Assembly: GCF_000342005.1 (NCBI RefSeq)
Contig: NZ_AOHO01000074.1
Location: forward strand, 372,001 to 436,000
Direction of reading: 5' to 3'
Length of the DNA stretch: 64,000 bases
From: Amycolatopsis decaplanina DSM 44594
GTDB lineage: Bacteria; Actinomycetota; Actinomycetes; Mycobacteriales; Pseudonocardiaceae
Shown here: positions 45,643-54,860 of the stretch, piece by piece
How the letters are laid out: the number at the start of each line of letters is the position of its first letter
Numbering within the stretch: position 1 is the first letter of the stretch
Notes under the pieces: generated by a model
What the model was told of the DNA's origin: nothing
The model's input: the letters and a program-made list of their open reading frames with translations, nothing else
Database searches by the model: none
Translations under genes and position numbers: made by a program

Positions 45643-46502
45643 TTGCGGGCACCTCGCAGCACCGAGTTGCCCTCGAACGTCACGGCCTCGCCGGTGAACC
45701 CGGGCAGCGGGTCGAGCGTGAGCCTGCCGCTGAGCCCGTAGAAGTCGACCGGGTTCTGCCACAGCACCTTGTCGACGTCGGCGTCGGTGAACCCGCCGTC
45801 GAGCATCGCCTGCCCGGTCTTGGCGGTCTTCAGCGGATCGGACCGGCCCCAGTCGGCGGCCGAGTTGACGATCATCTGGTCGAGACCGTACTGGCGAAGG
45901 ATCTCGACCATCCGGTGCTCGTCCATCTTGGTGTCCGGATAGATGGAGAAGCCCATCCAGGCGCCGGAGTCCTTGACCAGCTTGACGGTGACCTCGTTGA
46001 GGTGGTCGACGACCACGCGCTCCGGCGCGACGCCGGCCTCGCGGACGACGTCGAGGGTGCGCTTGGTGCCTTCGAGCTTGTCGCGGTGCGGGGTGTGCAC
46101 CAGGACCGGGAGGTCGTGCTCCAGCGCCATCGCCAGCTGCTGCGAGAAGACCTCGTCCTCCTCCTTGGTCATCGAGTCGTAGCCGACCTCGCCGACCGCG
46201 ACCACGCCGTCCTTCGCCAGGTACCTCGGGAGCACGTCGAGCACCTCACGGCAGCGGGGGTCGTTGGCCTCCTTGGGGTTCAGCGCGATCGTGCAGTGGT
46301 GCCGGATGCCGAACTGGGCGGCACGGAACCGCTCCCAGCCGATGAGCGCGTCGAAGTAGTCGGTGTACGAGCCGACGCTTGTGCGCGGCTGCCCCAGCCA
46401 GAACGCGGGTTCGACCAGCGCGCGGACACCGGCCGCGTACATGGCTTCGTAGTCGTCGGTGGTCCGGGAGGACATGTGGATGTGGGGATCGAAGATACGC
46501 AC
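45639..46502 (-). CDS. eboB: EboB-like TatD-family metal-dependent hydrolase
   Basis: 287 residues from GTG 46502, with AAGGAG about ten bases upstream overlapping the end of the previous gene. TatD/amidohydrolase-like barrel: HxH motif in FDPHIHMSS at 4-12, EVGYD near 105, VLVHTPHRDK near 133, VVVDHLNEV near 162 and NSAADWGRSDP near 213 carry the metal ligands. An upstream in-frame ATG at 46550 lies inside the preceding gene and is rejected. Assigned EboB by family and operon position. Confidence 0.88.
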   Translation of the reverse strand: MRIFDPHIHMSSRTTDDYEAMYAAGVRALVEPAFWLGQPRTSVGSYTDYFDALIGWERFRAAQFGIRHHCTIALNPKEANDPRCREVLDVLPRYLAKDGVVAVGEVGYDSMTKEEDEVFSQQLAMALEHDLPVLVHTPHRDKLEGTKRTLDVVREAGVAPERVVVDHLNEVTVKLVKDSGAWMGFSIYPDTKMDEHRMVEILRQYGLDQMIVNSAADWGRSDPLKTAKTGQAMLDGGFTDADVDKVLWQNPVDFYGLSGRLTLDPLPGFTGEAVTFEGNSVLRGARK

Positions 46503-46506
46503 TGGC

Positions 46507-47919
46507 TCAGTTCTCCTTGAGGAGTTCGAGGGCGTCGGCGGGTACGTCACGTCCGGCCGCCCTGCGTTCGTCGGCGAAATCGGCGAGCATGCGCCTCAGC
46601 TCGTCGTCCGCGCGGGAAGTGAGGTCCGCGACGGCGGCCAGCGGCACACCGACGAAGACGCATTTGAGGACGCCGTGGCGCCAGGTGTGATCGTCCAGGA
46701 ACCGGGCGAACGCACCCATGGCGGCGGCGACCAACCTGATGTCGTTGGCGCGCAAGGCGTCTTCGACCAGCTTGATACCGGCGTCGGTGACTTCGGCGCC
46801 CGGGGACTGAAGCCCGTTGAGCGCTCGCAAGACCCCGCGCCGCTCGGCGTCGTCGCCGTAGCGGTAGAGATCGCGCAGTTCCGCGGCCAGCGCCGCGTCG
46901 TCGAGGACTTCGGCCAGGACCGACACGAGCCGGACCCGTGCCCGGTCGTCGACGGTGCCGTGGACCAGGCCCTGCGGATCGGTGTCCGGGCGCAGCGCCT
47001 CACGACCGACCTCGCGGCCGACGGCCGGGAAGATCGAGCCGATCACCGAAGGCTTCTCCCGGATCCGGCGTTCCGCCTTGGCCGACCACGTCTGCGGCAT
47101 CGCCGCGGTGAGCGCGTCGAAGGCCCGGCGTGCGGTGTCCGGCGCGGCGTGGCTGTGCCGGGGCAGCTCGACCGCGGCCAGCCCGGTGTAGCCGATCTCC
47201 GCCAGCGCGGCGAGCGTCCCCGGCAGATCCAGGTGCCCGTCGCCGAACTCGAGATGCTCGTGGACCCTCGGCAGCATGTCGTCCAGCTGCACGTTCCACA
47301 GCAGCGGACCGGCGAGACGGACGCATTCGGCCGCGTTGACCGGCTCGACGGCGACGCAGTGCCCGACGTCGAGCGTGACGCCGAACAGCTCCGGCTCGCC
47401 GAGTTCCTTGCGCAGGTCCAGGACCTGGCTCAGGTGCTGCACGAGGTGCCCGGGCTCGGGTTCCATCGCCAGCCGGACGTTCAGCCGCGCGGCGTGCTCC
47501 AGGACCACCGCGACACCGTCACGCAACCGGGACCAGGCCAGATCGGCGTCCACAGTGGACACACCAGACCAGAAGGAGACACAGTCGGCGCCGAGGTCCC
47601 CGGCGATTCGCAGGGCCCGCGCCAGGAAGTCGATCCGCCGCGCGGGGTCGTCCGAGAGCAGCGTCGGCGAGTGCTTGCGCCACGGGTCGAGCAGGTACCG
47701 CGCGCCCGTCTCGATGACGACCCGGTTCAGGCCGAGCGACGAAAGCCGCGAAGCCACGTGGTCGACCTGCCGCACCAGATCGTCGGCGAACGGGTCGAGA
47801 TGGTCGTGGTCCAGCGTCAGCGCCACCCCGGTGTACCCGAGGTCGGCGATGATCGCGAGCGCGTCGTCGAGGCGGTGGTTGGAGAAACCGTTGGTGCCGT
47901 ATCCGAGGGAAAACGTCAT
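46507..47919 (-). CDS. eboA: TIM-barrel isomerase fused to EboA domain
   Basis: 470 residues with two parts. Residues 1-280 form a xylose-isomerase-like barrel (GYGTNGFSNHRLDDALAII, RLAMEPEPGHLVQHL, GVTLDVGHCVAVEP, LEFGDGHLDLPGT). Residues 290-470 are helical with YRYGDDAERRGVLRALNGL and ALRANDIRLVAAAMGAFA, the pattern of EboA, a helical domain of unknown function that heads ebo operons. The ATG overlaps the UbiA stop by ATGA. In cyanobacteria and proteobacteria EboA is described as a separate protein; here it is joined to a barrel related to its EboE neighbour. It may scaffold the pathway. Confidence 0.84.
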   Translation of the reverse strand: MTFSLGYGTNGFSNHRLDDALAIIADLGYTGVALTLDHDHLDPFADDLVRQVDHVASRLSSLGLNRVVIETGARYLLDPWRKHSPTLLSDDPARRIDFLARALRIAGDLGADCVSFWSGVSTVDADLAWSRLRDGVAVVLEHAARLNVRLAMEPEPGHLVQHLSQVLDLRKELGEPELFGVTLDVGHCVAVEPVNAAECVRLAGPLLWNVQLDDMLPRVHEHLEFGDGHLDLPGTLAALAEIGYTGLAAVELPRHSHAAPDTARRAFDALTAAMPQTWSAKAERRIREKPSVIGSIFPAVGREVGREALRPDTDPQGLVHGTVDDRARVRLVSVLAEVLDDAALAAELRDLYRYGDDAERRGVLRALNGLQSPGAEVTDAGIKLVEDALRANDIRLVAAAMGAFARFLDDHTWRHGVLKCVFVGVPLAAVADLTSRADDELRRMLADFADERRAAGRDVPADALELLKEN

Positions 47920-48764
47920 GTGGGGCTCACCTTCCTCGACAGCTTGCGGGCGATCGGCAGCGCGGCCGCGACCAGCGCCGCCCCCAGTACCGAGCCCTTG
48001 GCCGTGACCGCCGCCTGCAGCGGGACCATGCCGTGGATGCCGTTCTTGGTCGCCGAGCGCACGGACTTCGCCGATGGGTCGCGGACGGCGTCCGCCTGCG
48101 CCCGGCCGACCAGCCCCGCGTAGCCCGAACCGGCCGCCATCGAGGCCGCGCGATGCCAGCCTCCACGTGCCGGCCCGGTCAATGCCAACGTTGTCGCCGC
48201 ACAGCTGGTGGCCAGTGCGGCGCGGGCCGTCGCCGGATTCGCGCCGTGGACCTCCCCGGTGGACAGCGCCGTGACGCCGAGCGTGTGGACACCCACCGCC
48301 GCGGCAGCGGTGGCCGCCTTCTTCGGGTCGTCGCCCGCCCCCAGCAGGACGTCGAGAGTGCGGCAGGCCGCCATCGCGACCGGTCCGGCCGGGGTCGGCT
48401 TGAGCACGGTGTCGTAGGCCCACACCGCGGCCGCGAGCGGGACCGCGACGCGCATCGCCTGACGCCCGCCGCCGAGCGCGGCCAGGCCCAGCCCGGCCGC
48501 GGTCAGCGCGGCACCAGTGGTGAGTGCCGCGCCCGCGCTCACCCGCCCGGACGGGATCGGCCGCTCGGGACGCTCCACGGCGTCGAGCTTCCGGTCCGCC
48601 CAGTCGTTGAGGGCCATCCCGGCCCAGTAGAAGGCGACCGAGGACAACGGCAGCAGCAGCCGTCGTCCGGTCATCTTGAGCCCCGCCGCGGCGGACCCGG
48701 CGACCGTGTCGCCGAGCACCGTCAGCGCCGCGGGCGCCCGCACGAGTTCCGCATAAGCCTTCAC
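47916..48764 (-). CDS. eboC: EboC-like UbiA-family prenyltransferase
   Basis: 282-residue integral membrane protein with about eight hydrophobic segments. First aspartate-rich motif is intact: NDWADRKLDAVERPERPIPSG at about 53-73, which binds prenyl diphosphate through Mg. The second aspartate-rich motif of classical UbiA enzymes is weak or absent, replaced near 140 by LGAGDDPKK. Ends overlap both neighbours by ATGA. In ebo operons this is EboC. Expected to attach a polyprenyl or geranylgeranyl group to a cyclic acceptor at the membrane; both substrates are unknown. Confidence 0.88.
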   Translation of the reverse strand: MKAYAELVRAPAALTVLGDTVAGSAAAGLKMTGRRLLLPLSSVAFYWAGMALNDWADRKLDAVERPERPIPSGRVSAGAALTTGAALTAAGLGLAALGGGRQAMRVAVPLAAAVWAYDTVLKPTPAGPVAMAACRTLDVLLGAGDDPKKAATAAAAVGVHTLGVTALSTGEVHGANPATARAALATSCAATTLALTGPARGGWHRAASMAAGSGYAGLVGRAQADAVRDPSAKSVRSATKNGIHGMVPLQAAVTAKGSVLGAALVAAALPIARKLSRKVSPT

Positions 48765-49918
48765 AGTGCGGCCGCCCAGGTGATCAGGCGGGCGGTCTGC
48801 TCGGCGAACCGGTGCTCGTCGCTGCCCAGCGGATCCTTGAAGAAGAAGCCGAGTTCGGTCAGCGCGCCGCTCTGGCCGTCGGCGTGCGCCGCGGTGACGA
48901 AGCGGGCGAGGTCGAGGATCAGCGGTGCCGCGAGCGCGGAGTCGTAACCGGTCCAGGTGAACTGCAGGCTCATGCGCGCGCCGAGGAAACCCTCGAACGA
49001 CACGTGGTCCCAGGCGGTCTTGATCTCGCCGAGGTCGGGCACGTTGTCGATGTGCAGCGGCGCGGTGACGTCTTCGCCGAGCAGCGCCGCGAGCCCACGG
49101 GCCTTGGATTCCAGCTTGCTGTTCGCGGTCACCGGGTCGGCGAGGGTCTCGCCGTCGCCGCCGCCCAGCAGGTTGGTGCCCGCCCAGGAGCGGACCTTCA
49201 GCGCCCGCGCGCTGAACATCGGCGCGAGGACGGTGCGCAGCAGCGTCTCACCGGTCTTGCCGTCGCAACCCGCGTACGGCAGGCCTTCCCGCTCGGCGAG
49301 CTTCCGCAGCGCGGGCAGGGTGATCCCGGCGGACGGCGTGAACTCGACGTACGGGCTCCCCGCCTTCAGCGCCGCGTAGGCCGACAGGGAACTCGACGGG
49401 AGCACCGCCCGCGCGGGGTCGGCCAAAGCCTCTCCGAGAGCGTCGAGGTCGTCGTGTTCGGGCAGGTGGGGACACGGGGCCTCGGTGGAGGACACGTTGA
49501 CCACCACGACCCGCGCGAGGTCGTGCCGGTCGGCGAAAGCCCGGATGTCCGCCGTGAGCCGGGCGGCCGCGTCGGCCTGTGCTCCGGTGTGCGTCGCCGG
49601 GTGGTAGCCGTCGCGGATCTCGGCGTCCACCTCGGCCAGCCCGGACCGGACCGCGGAGAACACGGAGTGCCCGAAGACACCGGCGTGTGCCAGCTGTTCG
49701 GCGCGCTTCTCCAGCGGGGTGTGCACGATGTCGTGCCCGCCGAGGACCAGATCGTCCCAGCCCGGCAACGGAACCCCGGCGAACGCGGGCAGTTCGGTGA
49801 CGCAGCCGCCACCGCCCGTCACCCCCGCGCGGAGAGCGAGGAGCCCTACCGCGGCAGTGGTGGCGACAGACCCCCTCGCCCCGATCAACCAGATGCCCGT
49901 ACGCTCGTGAGCAGGCAT
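48761..49918 (-). CDS. ino1: myo-Inositol-1-phosphate synthase (inositol-3-phosphate synthase family)
   Basis: 385 residues. NAD-binding start GIWLIGARGSVATTAAVGLL at 8-27, VVVVNVSSTEAP near 138, CDGKTGETLLRTVLAPMF near 217, SWAGTNLLGGGDGETLADP near 243 and SLQFTWTGYDSALAAPLILDLAR near 314 are family signatures. AAGGTGGAG stands before the ATG. First gene of the ebo-type operon, in the position where other ebo clusters carry EboD, a 3-dehydroquinate-synthase-like sugar phosphate cyclase. Both are NAD-dependent sugar phosphate cyclases of different folds, so this looks like a functional swap supplying a cyclitol phosphate. Confidence 0.92.
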   Translation of the reverse strand: MPAHERTGIWLIGARGSVATTAAVGLLALRAGVTGGGGCVTELPAFAGVPLPGWDDLVLGGHDIVHTPLEKRAEQLAHAGVFGHSVFSAVRSGLAEVDAEIRDGYHPATHTGAQADAAARLTADIRAFADRHDLARVVVVNVSSTEAPCPHLPEHDDLDALGEALADPARAVLPSSSLSAYAALKAGSPYVEFTPSAGITLPALRKLAEREGLPYAGCDGKTGETLLRTVLAPMFSARALKVRSWAGTNLLGGGDGETLADPVTANSKLESKARGLAALLGEDVTAPLHIDNVPDLGEIKTAWDHVSFEGFLGARMSLQFTWTGYDSALAAPLILDLARFVTAAHADGQSGALTELGFFFKDPLGSDEHRFAEQTARLITWAAAL

Positions 49919-50027
49919 TTCTCCACCTTTCCCAAACCCGAGAACCCCAACCTCCGATGGTCGGATGTTTCGGATCGAACCAAGTCGCAGTGATAGCCGT
50001 CATGCGACTTTCGGCTGGATCTACTCC

Positions 50028-51197
50028 TCAGTTACTTCCCTTCGTGGTGACGCCGGGCACAGCGGTCCATCGCGCCTCTTCGGACGCGCTGCGCTCGACC
50101 GCGTCCAGGACCCGCTGAACCCTCAACCCGTCCTCGAAGGACGGTTCGGGATCCGTGCCTTCGCCGATCGCGGTGAGCAGATCGGCGACCTCGTTGGTGA
50201 AGGTGTGCTCGTAGCCGAGGAGGTGCCCCGGCGGCCACCACACCCCGACGTACGGATGCTCTGGTTCGGTGACCAGGATCCGGCGGAACCCGGCCTCGGT
50301 GGCGGGCTGGCCGCCGTCGAAGAAGGACAGTTCGTTCATCGACTCGAAGTCGAACGCCAGGCTCGCCTTCGACCCGTTGATCTCCAGCCGCATCGCGTTC
50401 TTGCGGCCCAGCGCGAACCGGGTCGCCTCGAAACTCGCCACCGCCCCGCCGGTGAACCGGCCGAGGAACAACGCGGTGTCGTCGACGGTCACCTGCCCGG
50501 TGCCGCCGTCGCCGTCCGGCCGTTCCTTGACGAAGGTGTTGGTCAGCGCGGAAACCCCGGTGATCGTCTCGCCGGTGACGAACTGGGCGGCGTCGACGAT
50601 GTGCGCGCCGAGGTCGCCCAGCGCGCCGGAGCCCGCCTTGTCCTTGTGCAGCCGCCAGGTCATCGGCGACTGGGCGTCGGACAGCCAGTCCTGCAGGTAC
50701 ACCGACCGCACGTGGCGGATCTCGCCGAGCGCCCCGCTCGCGACCAGCTTCCTGGCGTGCGCGAGCGCGGGCACCCGGCGGTAGTTGAAGGCCACCATCG
50801 ACCGGACACCGCCGGCCCGCGCCTTCGCCGCCGCCTCGGCCATCGCTTCGGCCTCGGCGAGGGTGTTCGCCAGCGGCTTCTCGCACAGCACGTGCTTCCC
50901 GGCTTCGAGCGCGGCGATCGCGATCTCGGCGTGGCTGTCGCCCGGCGTGCAGATGTCGACCAGGTCGACGTCGTCGCGGGCGATCAGCGCGCGCCAATCC
51001 GTCTCGACGTCTTCCCAGCCGAACCGTTCCGCCGCGGCCTTCGTCCGCACCTCGTCACGGCCGCCGAGCACGGCGAGTCTCGGGATCAGCGGTGGCGTGA
51101 AGAACCGATGCACGCTGCGCCACGCGTGCGAATGCACCGCACCCATGAACGCGTGGCCCACCATGCCGATCCCGATCGTTTCCCTTGCCGTGCTCAT
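50028..51197 (-). CDS. Gfo/Idh/MocA-family oxidoreductase
   Basis: 389 residues. N-terminal Rossmann fold (IGIGMVGHAFMGAVHSHAWR at 8-27; the loop GHAFMG replaces the usual GxGxxG), catalytic CEKPLA near 108-113 and a C-terminal substrate domain with GALGDLGAHIVDAAQ near 196 (the usual Asp/His pair). Likely oxidises a sugar or cyclitol, for example inositol or the C3 position of a glycoside, using NAD(P). It stands 42 bases after the binding-protein gene, linking import to oxidation, and 109 bases before the ebo operon. Confidence 0.9.
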   Translation of the reverse strand: MSTARETIGIGMVGHAFMGAVHSHAWRSVHRFFTPPLIPRLAVLGGRDEVRTKAAAERFGWEDVETDWRALIARDDVDLVDICTPGDSHAEIAIAALEAGKHVLCEKPLANTLAEAEAMAEAAAKARAGGVRSMVAFNYRRVPALAHARKLVASGALGEIRHVRSVYLQDWLSDAQSPMTWRLHKDKAGSGALGDLGAHIVDAAQFVTGETITGVSALTNTFVKERPDGDGGTGQVTVDDTALFLGRFTGGAVASFEATRFALGRKNAMRLEINGSKASLAFDFESMNELSFFDGGQPATEAGFRRILVTEPEHPYVGVWWPPGHLLGYEHTFTNEVADLLTAIGEGTDPEPSFEDGLRVQRVLDAVERSASEEARWTAVPGVTTKGSN

Positions 51198-51239
51198 GCC
51201 CCTCCTATGTCTCCGCTTGCGTGTGTCGGGTACGCGGGT

Positions 51240-52292
51240 TTACGAGTCGAAGCCGACGTCCATGTACTTGTCGACGTTCTCCTTGGTGACCACCGCGGAG
51301 TACGTGGTGATCTCGGCGGGGATCTCGTGCTCGGCGAAGTCGCCGGCTCCCTTGCCCTGGCCGAGGAGCCGCGCGAGCGAGATCGCCGAAGACGCCATCG
51401 ACGGGCTGTAGAGCACCGTCGCCTTCAGCGGTTCGGCGTCGGATTTGATCAGGTTCATCGCGTTCTTCGAACCCGCGCCGCCGACCATCAGGAAGTCCTT
51501 GCGGTTGGCGTTGTTGATCGCCGCGATGACCCCGACCCCCTGGTCGTCGTCGTGGTTCCACAGGGCGTCCAATTTGGACGCGGACTGCAGCAGGTTCGAA
51601 GTCTGCTTCTCGCCGGACTCCGGCGTGAATTCCGCGGCGACCCGCGGGCCGACCGTGAAACCCTGACGGGTCAAGGCGTCCTTGAAGCCCTTGCTGCGTT
51701 CCTGGGTCAGCGGCAGCGAGTCGATTCCCGCGACCTCGCCGATGACCGGGCTGGCGATGTTCTTCGCCTTCATCTGCTGGGCGATGTAGTTCCCGGCGTT
51801 GACGCCCATGCGGTAGTTGTCGCCACCGATCCAGGTGCGGTACGCGAGCGGGGTGTCGAAGACGCGGTCCAGGTTGATCACCTGGATCCCGGTGTCCATC
51901 GCCTGCTGGCCGACCGCGGTCAGCGCCTTGCCGTCGAACGGCAGGATCACCAGCACGTTGACCTTGGCGTTGATCAAGGTCTCGACCTGGGAGATCTGCT
52001 GGTTGACGTCGTTGGTGCCCTCGGTCGCGTTGAGCGTGACCTCACTGAACTTCTGCGCCTGCGCGCGGGCGTTCTTGGTGATGGCCGCCATCCAGCCGTG
52101 GTCCGCGGCCGGGGCCGAGAACCCGATGGTGACCGGGGTTCCGGGCTGCGAGTTCGCCCCGGCGTTGGCCACGTTGGCCGCGTTGTTCTGCGCCGGTGCC
52201 TCGTTCGAGGTGCACGCGGTCAGCAGCGCACCCGCTCCGACGGCCGCGCCTCCCAGCAGGAAACGTCGGCGATGCAGGGATTGTTCGGTCAT
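51240..52292 (-). CDS. Sugar ABC transporter substrate-binding lipoprotein (ribose type)
   Basis: 350 residues. The signal combines RRRFLLGG with lipobox LTAC (Cys near 27), so it is a Tat-like or Sec lipoprotein. Periplasmic-binding-protein type 1 fold of the RbsB/XylF class: VTIGFSAPAADHGW near 53, LVILPFDGKALT near 112, VINLDRVFDTP near 138 and LDALWNHDDDQGVGV near 240. Ligand unknown; sugars and cyclitols including myo-inositol are typical. 34 bases after the permease. Confidence 0.92.
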   Translation of the reverse strand: MTEQSLHRRRFLLGGAAVGAGALLTACTSNEAPAQNNAANVANAGANSQPGTPVTIGFSAPAADHGWMAAITKNARAQAQKFSEVTLNATEGTNDVNQQISQVETLINAKVNVLVILPFDGKALTAVGQQAMDTGIQVINLDRVFDTPLAYRTWIGGDNYRMGVNAGNYIAQQMKAKNIASPVIGEVAGIDSLPLTQERSKGFKDALTRQGFTVGPRVAAEFTPESGEKQTSNLLQSASKLDALWNHDDDQGVGVIAAINNANRKDFLMVGGAGSKNAMNLIKSDAEPLKATVLYSPSMASSAISLARLLGQGKGAGDFAEHEIPAEITTYSAVVTKENVDKYMDVGFDS

Positions 52293-52326
52293 GAGGACTC
52301 TCCATCCACGGTGACGGGGGTGACCA

Positions 52327-53361
52327 CTAAGTACTCGTCTTGGTCTTCTTGACGGAGCGGAACTGCAGCAGCGCGGCCAGCACGATGATCACGCCCTTGG
52401 CGATGTTCTGGATGTCGGTGTCCAGGTTGTTGAGCGTGAAGATGTTGGACAGCACGGTGAAGATCAGCACGCCGATCAGGGTGCCGATGAGCGAGCCGCG
52501 GCCACCGGTGAGCAGGGTGCCGCCGATGACGACCGCCGCGATGGCGTCGAGCTCGTAGAGCATGCCGTTGGTCGAGGCGCCCGCGGTGGTGCGGGCGACG
52601 ACCATCAGCGCGGCGATACCGCAGCACAGGCCGGCGACGCCGTAGACGAGTGCGGTGTGCCGCTTGACGTTGATGCCCGCCAGCCGCGACGCCTCGGCGT
52701 TGCCGCCGACCGCGAACGTGCGGCGGCCGAACGTGGTGCGGTTCAACACCACCCAGCCGATCGCGAACACCAGCGCGAACATCCAGATCAGCACCGGGAC
52801 GCCGAGCAGGTCGCCGCGGAAGAAGTCCAGGAAGCCCGCCTCGGACACCACCTGCGTGCGTCGGCCGCTGATGCGTTCCGCGAGACCGCGCGCCGAGACG
52901 TACATCGCCAATGTCGCGATGAACGGCACGATCTTCCCGTAGGAGACCAGGATCCCGTTGATCAGCCCGCAGCCGAGGCCGACCAGGAGTCCACAAAGGA
53001 TCATCACCCACGGGCCGTAGGACTGGGTGGCCAAGGTGGTCAGCCAGACGCTGGAGAGCGCCACGATCGACCCGACCGAGAGGTCGATACCACCGGCGAT
53101 GATCACGAACGTCATTCCGACGCTGACCACCCCGATGGCCGCGGCGAGCCGCAGGATCGTGGAGATGTTGCCGTCGGTGAAGAACTGGTCGGGCCGGGTC
53201 ACCTGCCCCACGACGCACAGGATCACCAGCACACCGGCCAGCCCGAGCAACCGGGGGTCGGCGGCGAACTTGAAGCCGCTTCTTCTATTGGACTCGAGCT
53301 TGGGGGGCAAGGGTTCCTTCCCGGCGCTCTCCGTACGCACCGATTCGGCTTGGTCGGTCAC
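52327..53361 (-). CDS. Ribose/inositol-type ABC transporter permease
   Basis: 344-residue RbsC-like permease with about nine to ten membrane helices. GGIDLSVGSIVALSSV near 89-104 is the family signature; the cytoplasmic coupling loop holds GNAEASRLAGI near 221. The long polar N-terminus (about 35 residues) is not conserved in the family. ATG overlaps the ATPase stop (ATGA). Confidence 0.93.
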   Translation of the reverse strand: MTDQAESVRTESAGKEPLPPKLESNRRSGFKFAADPRLLGLAGVLVILCVVGQVTRPDQFFTDGNISTILRLAAAIGVVSVGMTFVIIAGGIDLSVGSIVALSSVWLTTLATQSYGPWVMILCGLLVGLGCGLINGILVSYGKIVPFIATLAMYVSARGLAERISGRRTQVVSEAGFLDFFRGDLLGVPVLIWMFALVFAIGWVVLNRTTFGRRTFAVGGNAEASRLAGINVKRHTALVYGVAGLCCGIAALMVVARTTAGASTNGMLYELDAIAAVVIGGTLLTGGRGSLIGTLIGVLIFTVLSNIFTLNNLDTDIQNIAKGVIIVLAALLQFRSVKKTKTST

Positions 53362-54860
53362 GCCGCACTCCCTTCGAGAATCACGTCGAGCACATCCGCC
53401 TCTGTCAGCTCCGCAGACGGCTTTTCAGCCAGGACACGTCCTTCACGCAGCACCAGCACCCGGTCGGACAGTCCGAGCACTTCGGGGATCTCGCTGCTGA
53501 CCAGCACGATCGCGACCCCCGTCGCGGCGAGTTCTTCGATCAGCCGGTACAGCTCCGCCCGCGCGCCGACGTCGACCCCTCGCGTCGGCTCGTCCAGCAG
53601 CAGAACCCGGCAGCCGCGGACCAGCCAGCGGGCGAGCACCGCCTTCTGCTGGTTTCCGCCGGACAGCGTGCGGATGATCCGGTGCGGGTCGGCGGGCCGG
53701 AGATCGAGGCGCCGCAGGCTTTCCCCGGCGTCGTCGAGTTCCTTGCCCCGCTCGGTGAAACCGAACGTCGCGTACTTGCTCAGGCTCGCCAGGGTCACGT
53801 TGTGCACGACGGGCAGGTCCAGCAGCAGCCCCTGGCTCTTGCGTTCCTCCGGCGCCAGGCCGATCCCGGCCTTGACCGCCGCGGACACGCTGCCCGGCCG
53901 GACCGGCTCGCCGTCGACCGACACCGAACCCGTGTCCTGCTTGCGCGCGCCGAAGATCGTCTCCAGCAGTTCGCTGCGTCCCGAGCCGACGAGGCCCGCG
54001 ATCCCGACGACCTCACCGGCGTGCACGGTGAAGCTCACGTTCTCGAACTCGCCGACGGTGGTCAGGTTCTCCACCTTGAGGACTTCCTTGTCCGGGTCGA
54101 CGTGCTCCTGATGACGAGGGCCGAACACGGTTTCGACCTTGCGGCCCGCCATCAGCGCGACGAGGTCGGAGGTCGGCGTCTTTTTGGCGTCGAGGCCGGT
54201 GGAGACGGTCTTGCCGTCCTTGAGCACGGTGACGCGGTGGCCGATCCGGCGTAGTTCTTCGAGCCGGTGGGAGATGTAGATGATCGCGACACCCTCGGCG
54301 GTCAGCTCGCCGACGATGCGGAACAGGTTGTCGACCTCTTCCCCCGCCAGCGCCGCGGTGGGCTCGTCCATCACCAGCAGCTTCGCGTCGTACGCGAGCG
54401 CCCGCGCCATCGAGACCAGCTGCTGGCCGGCGGCGGAGAGCTTGCCGACCTCGGTCGACGGCGCGATCTCGGGATGTCCGAGCCGGGCCATCAGCTTGGC
54501 GGCCTTGTTCCGGGACTCGCTGATCCGCGTGAACCCGAACGACGCGCGCTCGCGGCCGAGGAAGATGTTGTCCGCCACGGAAAGCCCTGGCACCAGGTCG
54601 AGTTCCTGATACATGGTCGCGATGCCGATCTTCAACGCGGCGACCGGCGACGGCAGCGTGACCGGCTCGCCTTGCCAGAAGATCTCGCCGCCGTCGGGAC
54701 GGTGCGCCCCGGCGAGGGTTTTGATCAGCGTGGACTTGCCCGCGCCGTTCTGACCGAGGAGACAGTGCACCTCACCGGGTTCGACGTCGAAGTCGACGCC
54801 GTCGAGCGCACGCACCCCCGGGAAGGTCTTCACGATCCCCCGGACGGATAGCAGGGTCAT
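53358..54860 (-). CDS. Ribose/inositol-type ABC transporter ATPase (tandem domains)
   Basis: 500-residue RbsA-like protein with two nucleotide-binding domains. First: GQNGAGKST near 37-45 and Walker B LLVMDEPTAAL, with LSAAGQQ in place of the LSGGQ signature. Second: GIAGLVGSGRSELLE near 290 (degenerate Walker A, usual for this class), LSGGNQQK near 396 and LLLDEPTRGVDVG. ATG 54860 overlaps the ROK stop. Powers uptake through the 52327 permease. Confidence 0.94.
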   Translation of the reverse strand: MTLLSVRGIVKTFPGVRALDGVDFDVEPGEVHCLLGQNGAGKSTLIKTLAGAHRPDGGEIFWQGEPVTLPSPVAALKIGIATMYQELDLVPGLSVADNIFLGRERASFGFTRISESRNKAAKLMARLGHPEIAPSTEVGKLSAAGQQLVSMARALAYDAKLLVMDEPTAALAGEEVDNLFRIVGELTAEGVAIIYISHRLEELRRIGHRVTVLKDGKTVSTGLDAKKTPTSDLVALMAGRKVETVFGPRHQEHVDPDKEVLKVENLTTVGEFENVSFTVHAGEVVGIAGLVGSGRSELLETIFGARKQDTGSVSVDGEPVRPGSVSAAVKAGIGLAPEERKSQGLLLDLPVVHNVTLASLSKYATFGFTERGKELDDAGESLRRLDLRPADPHRIIRTLSGGNQQKAVLARWLVRGCRVLLLDEPTRGVDVGARAELYRLIEELAATGVAIVLVSSEIPEVLGLSDRVLVLREGRVLAEKPSAELTEADVLDVILEGSAA

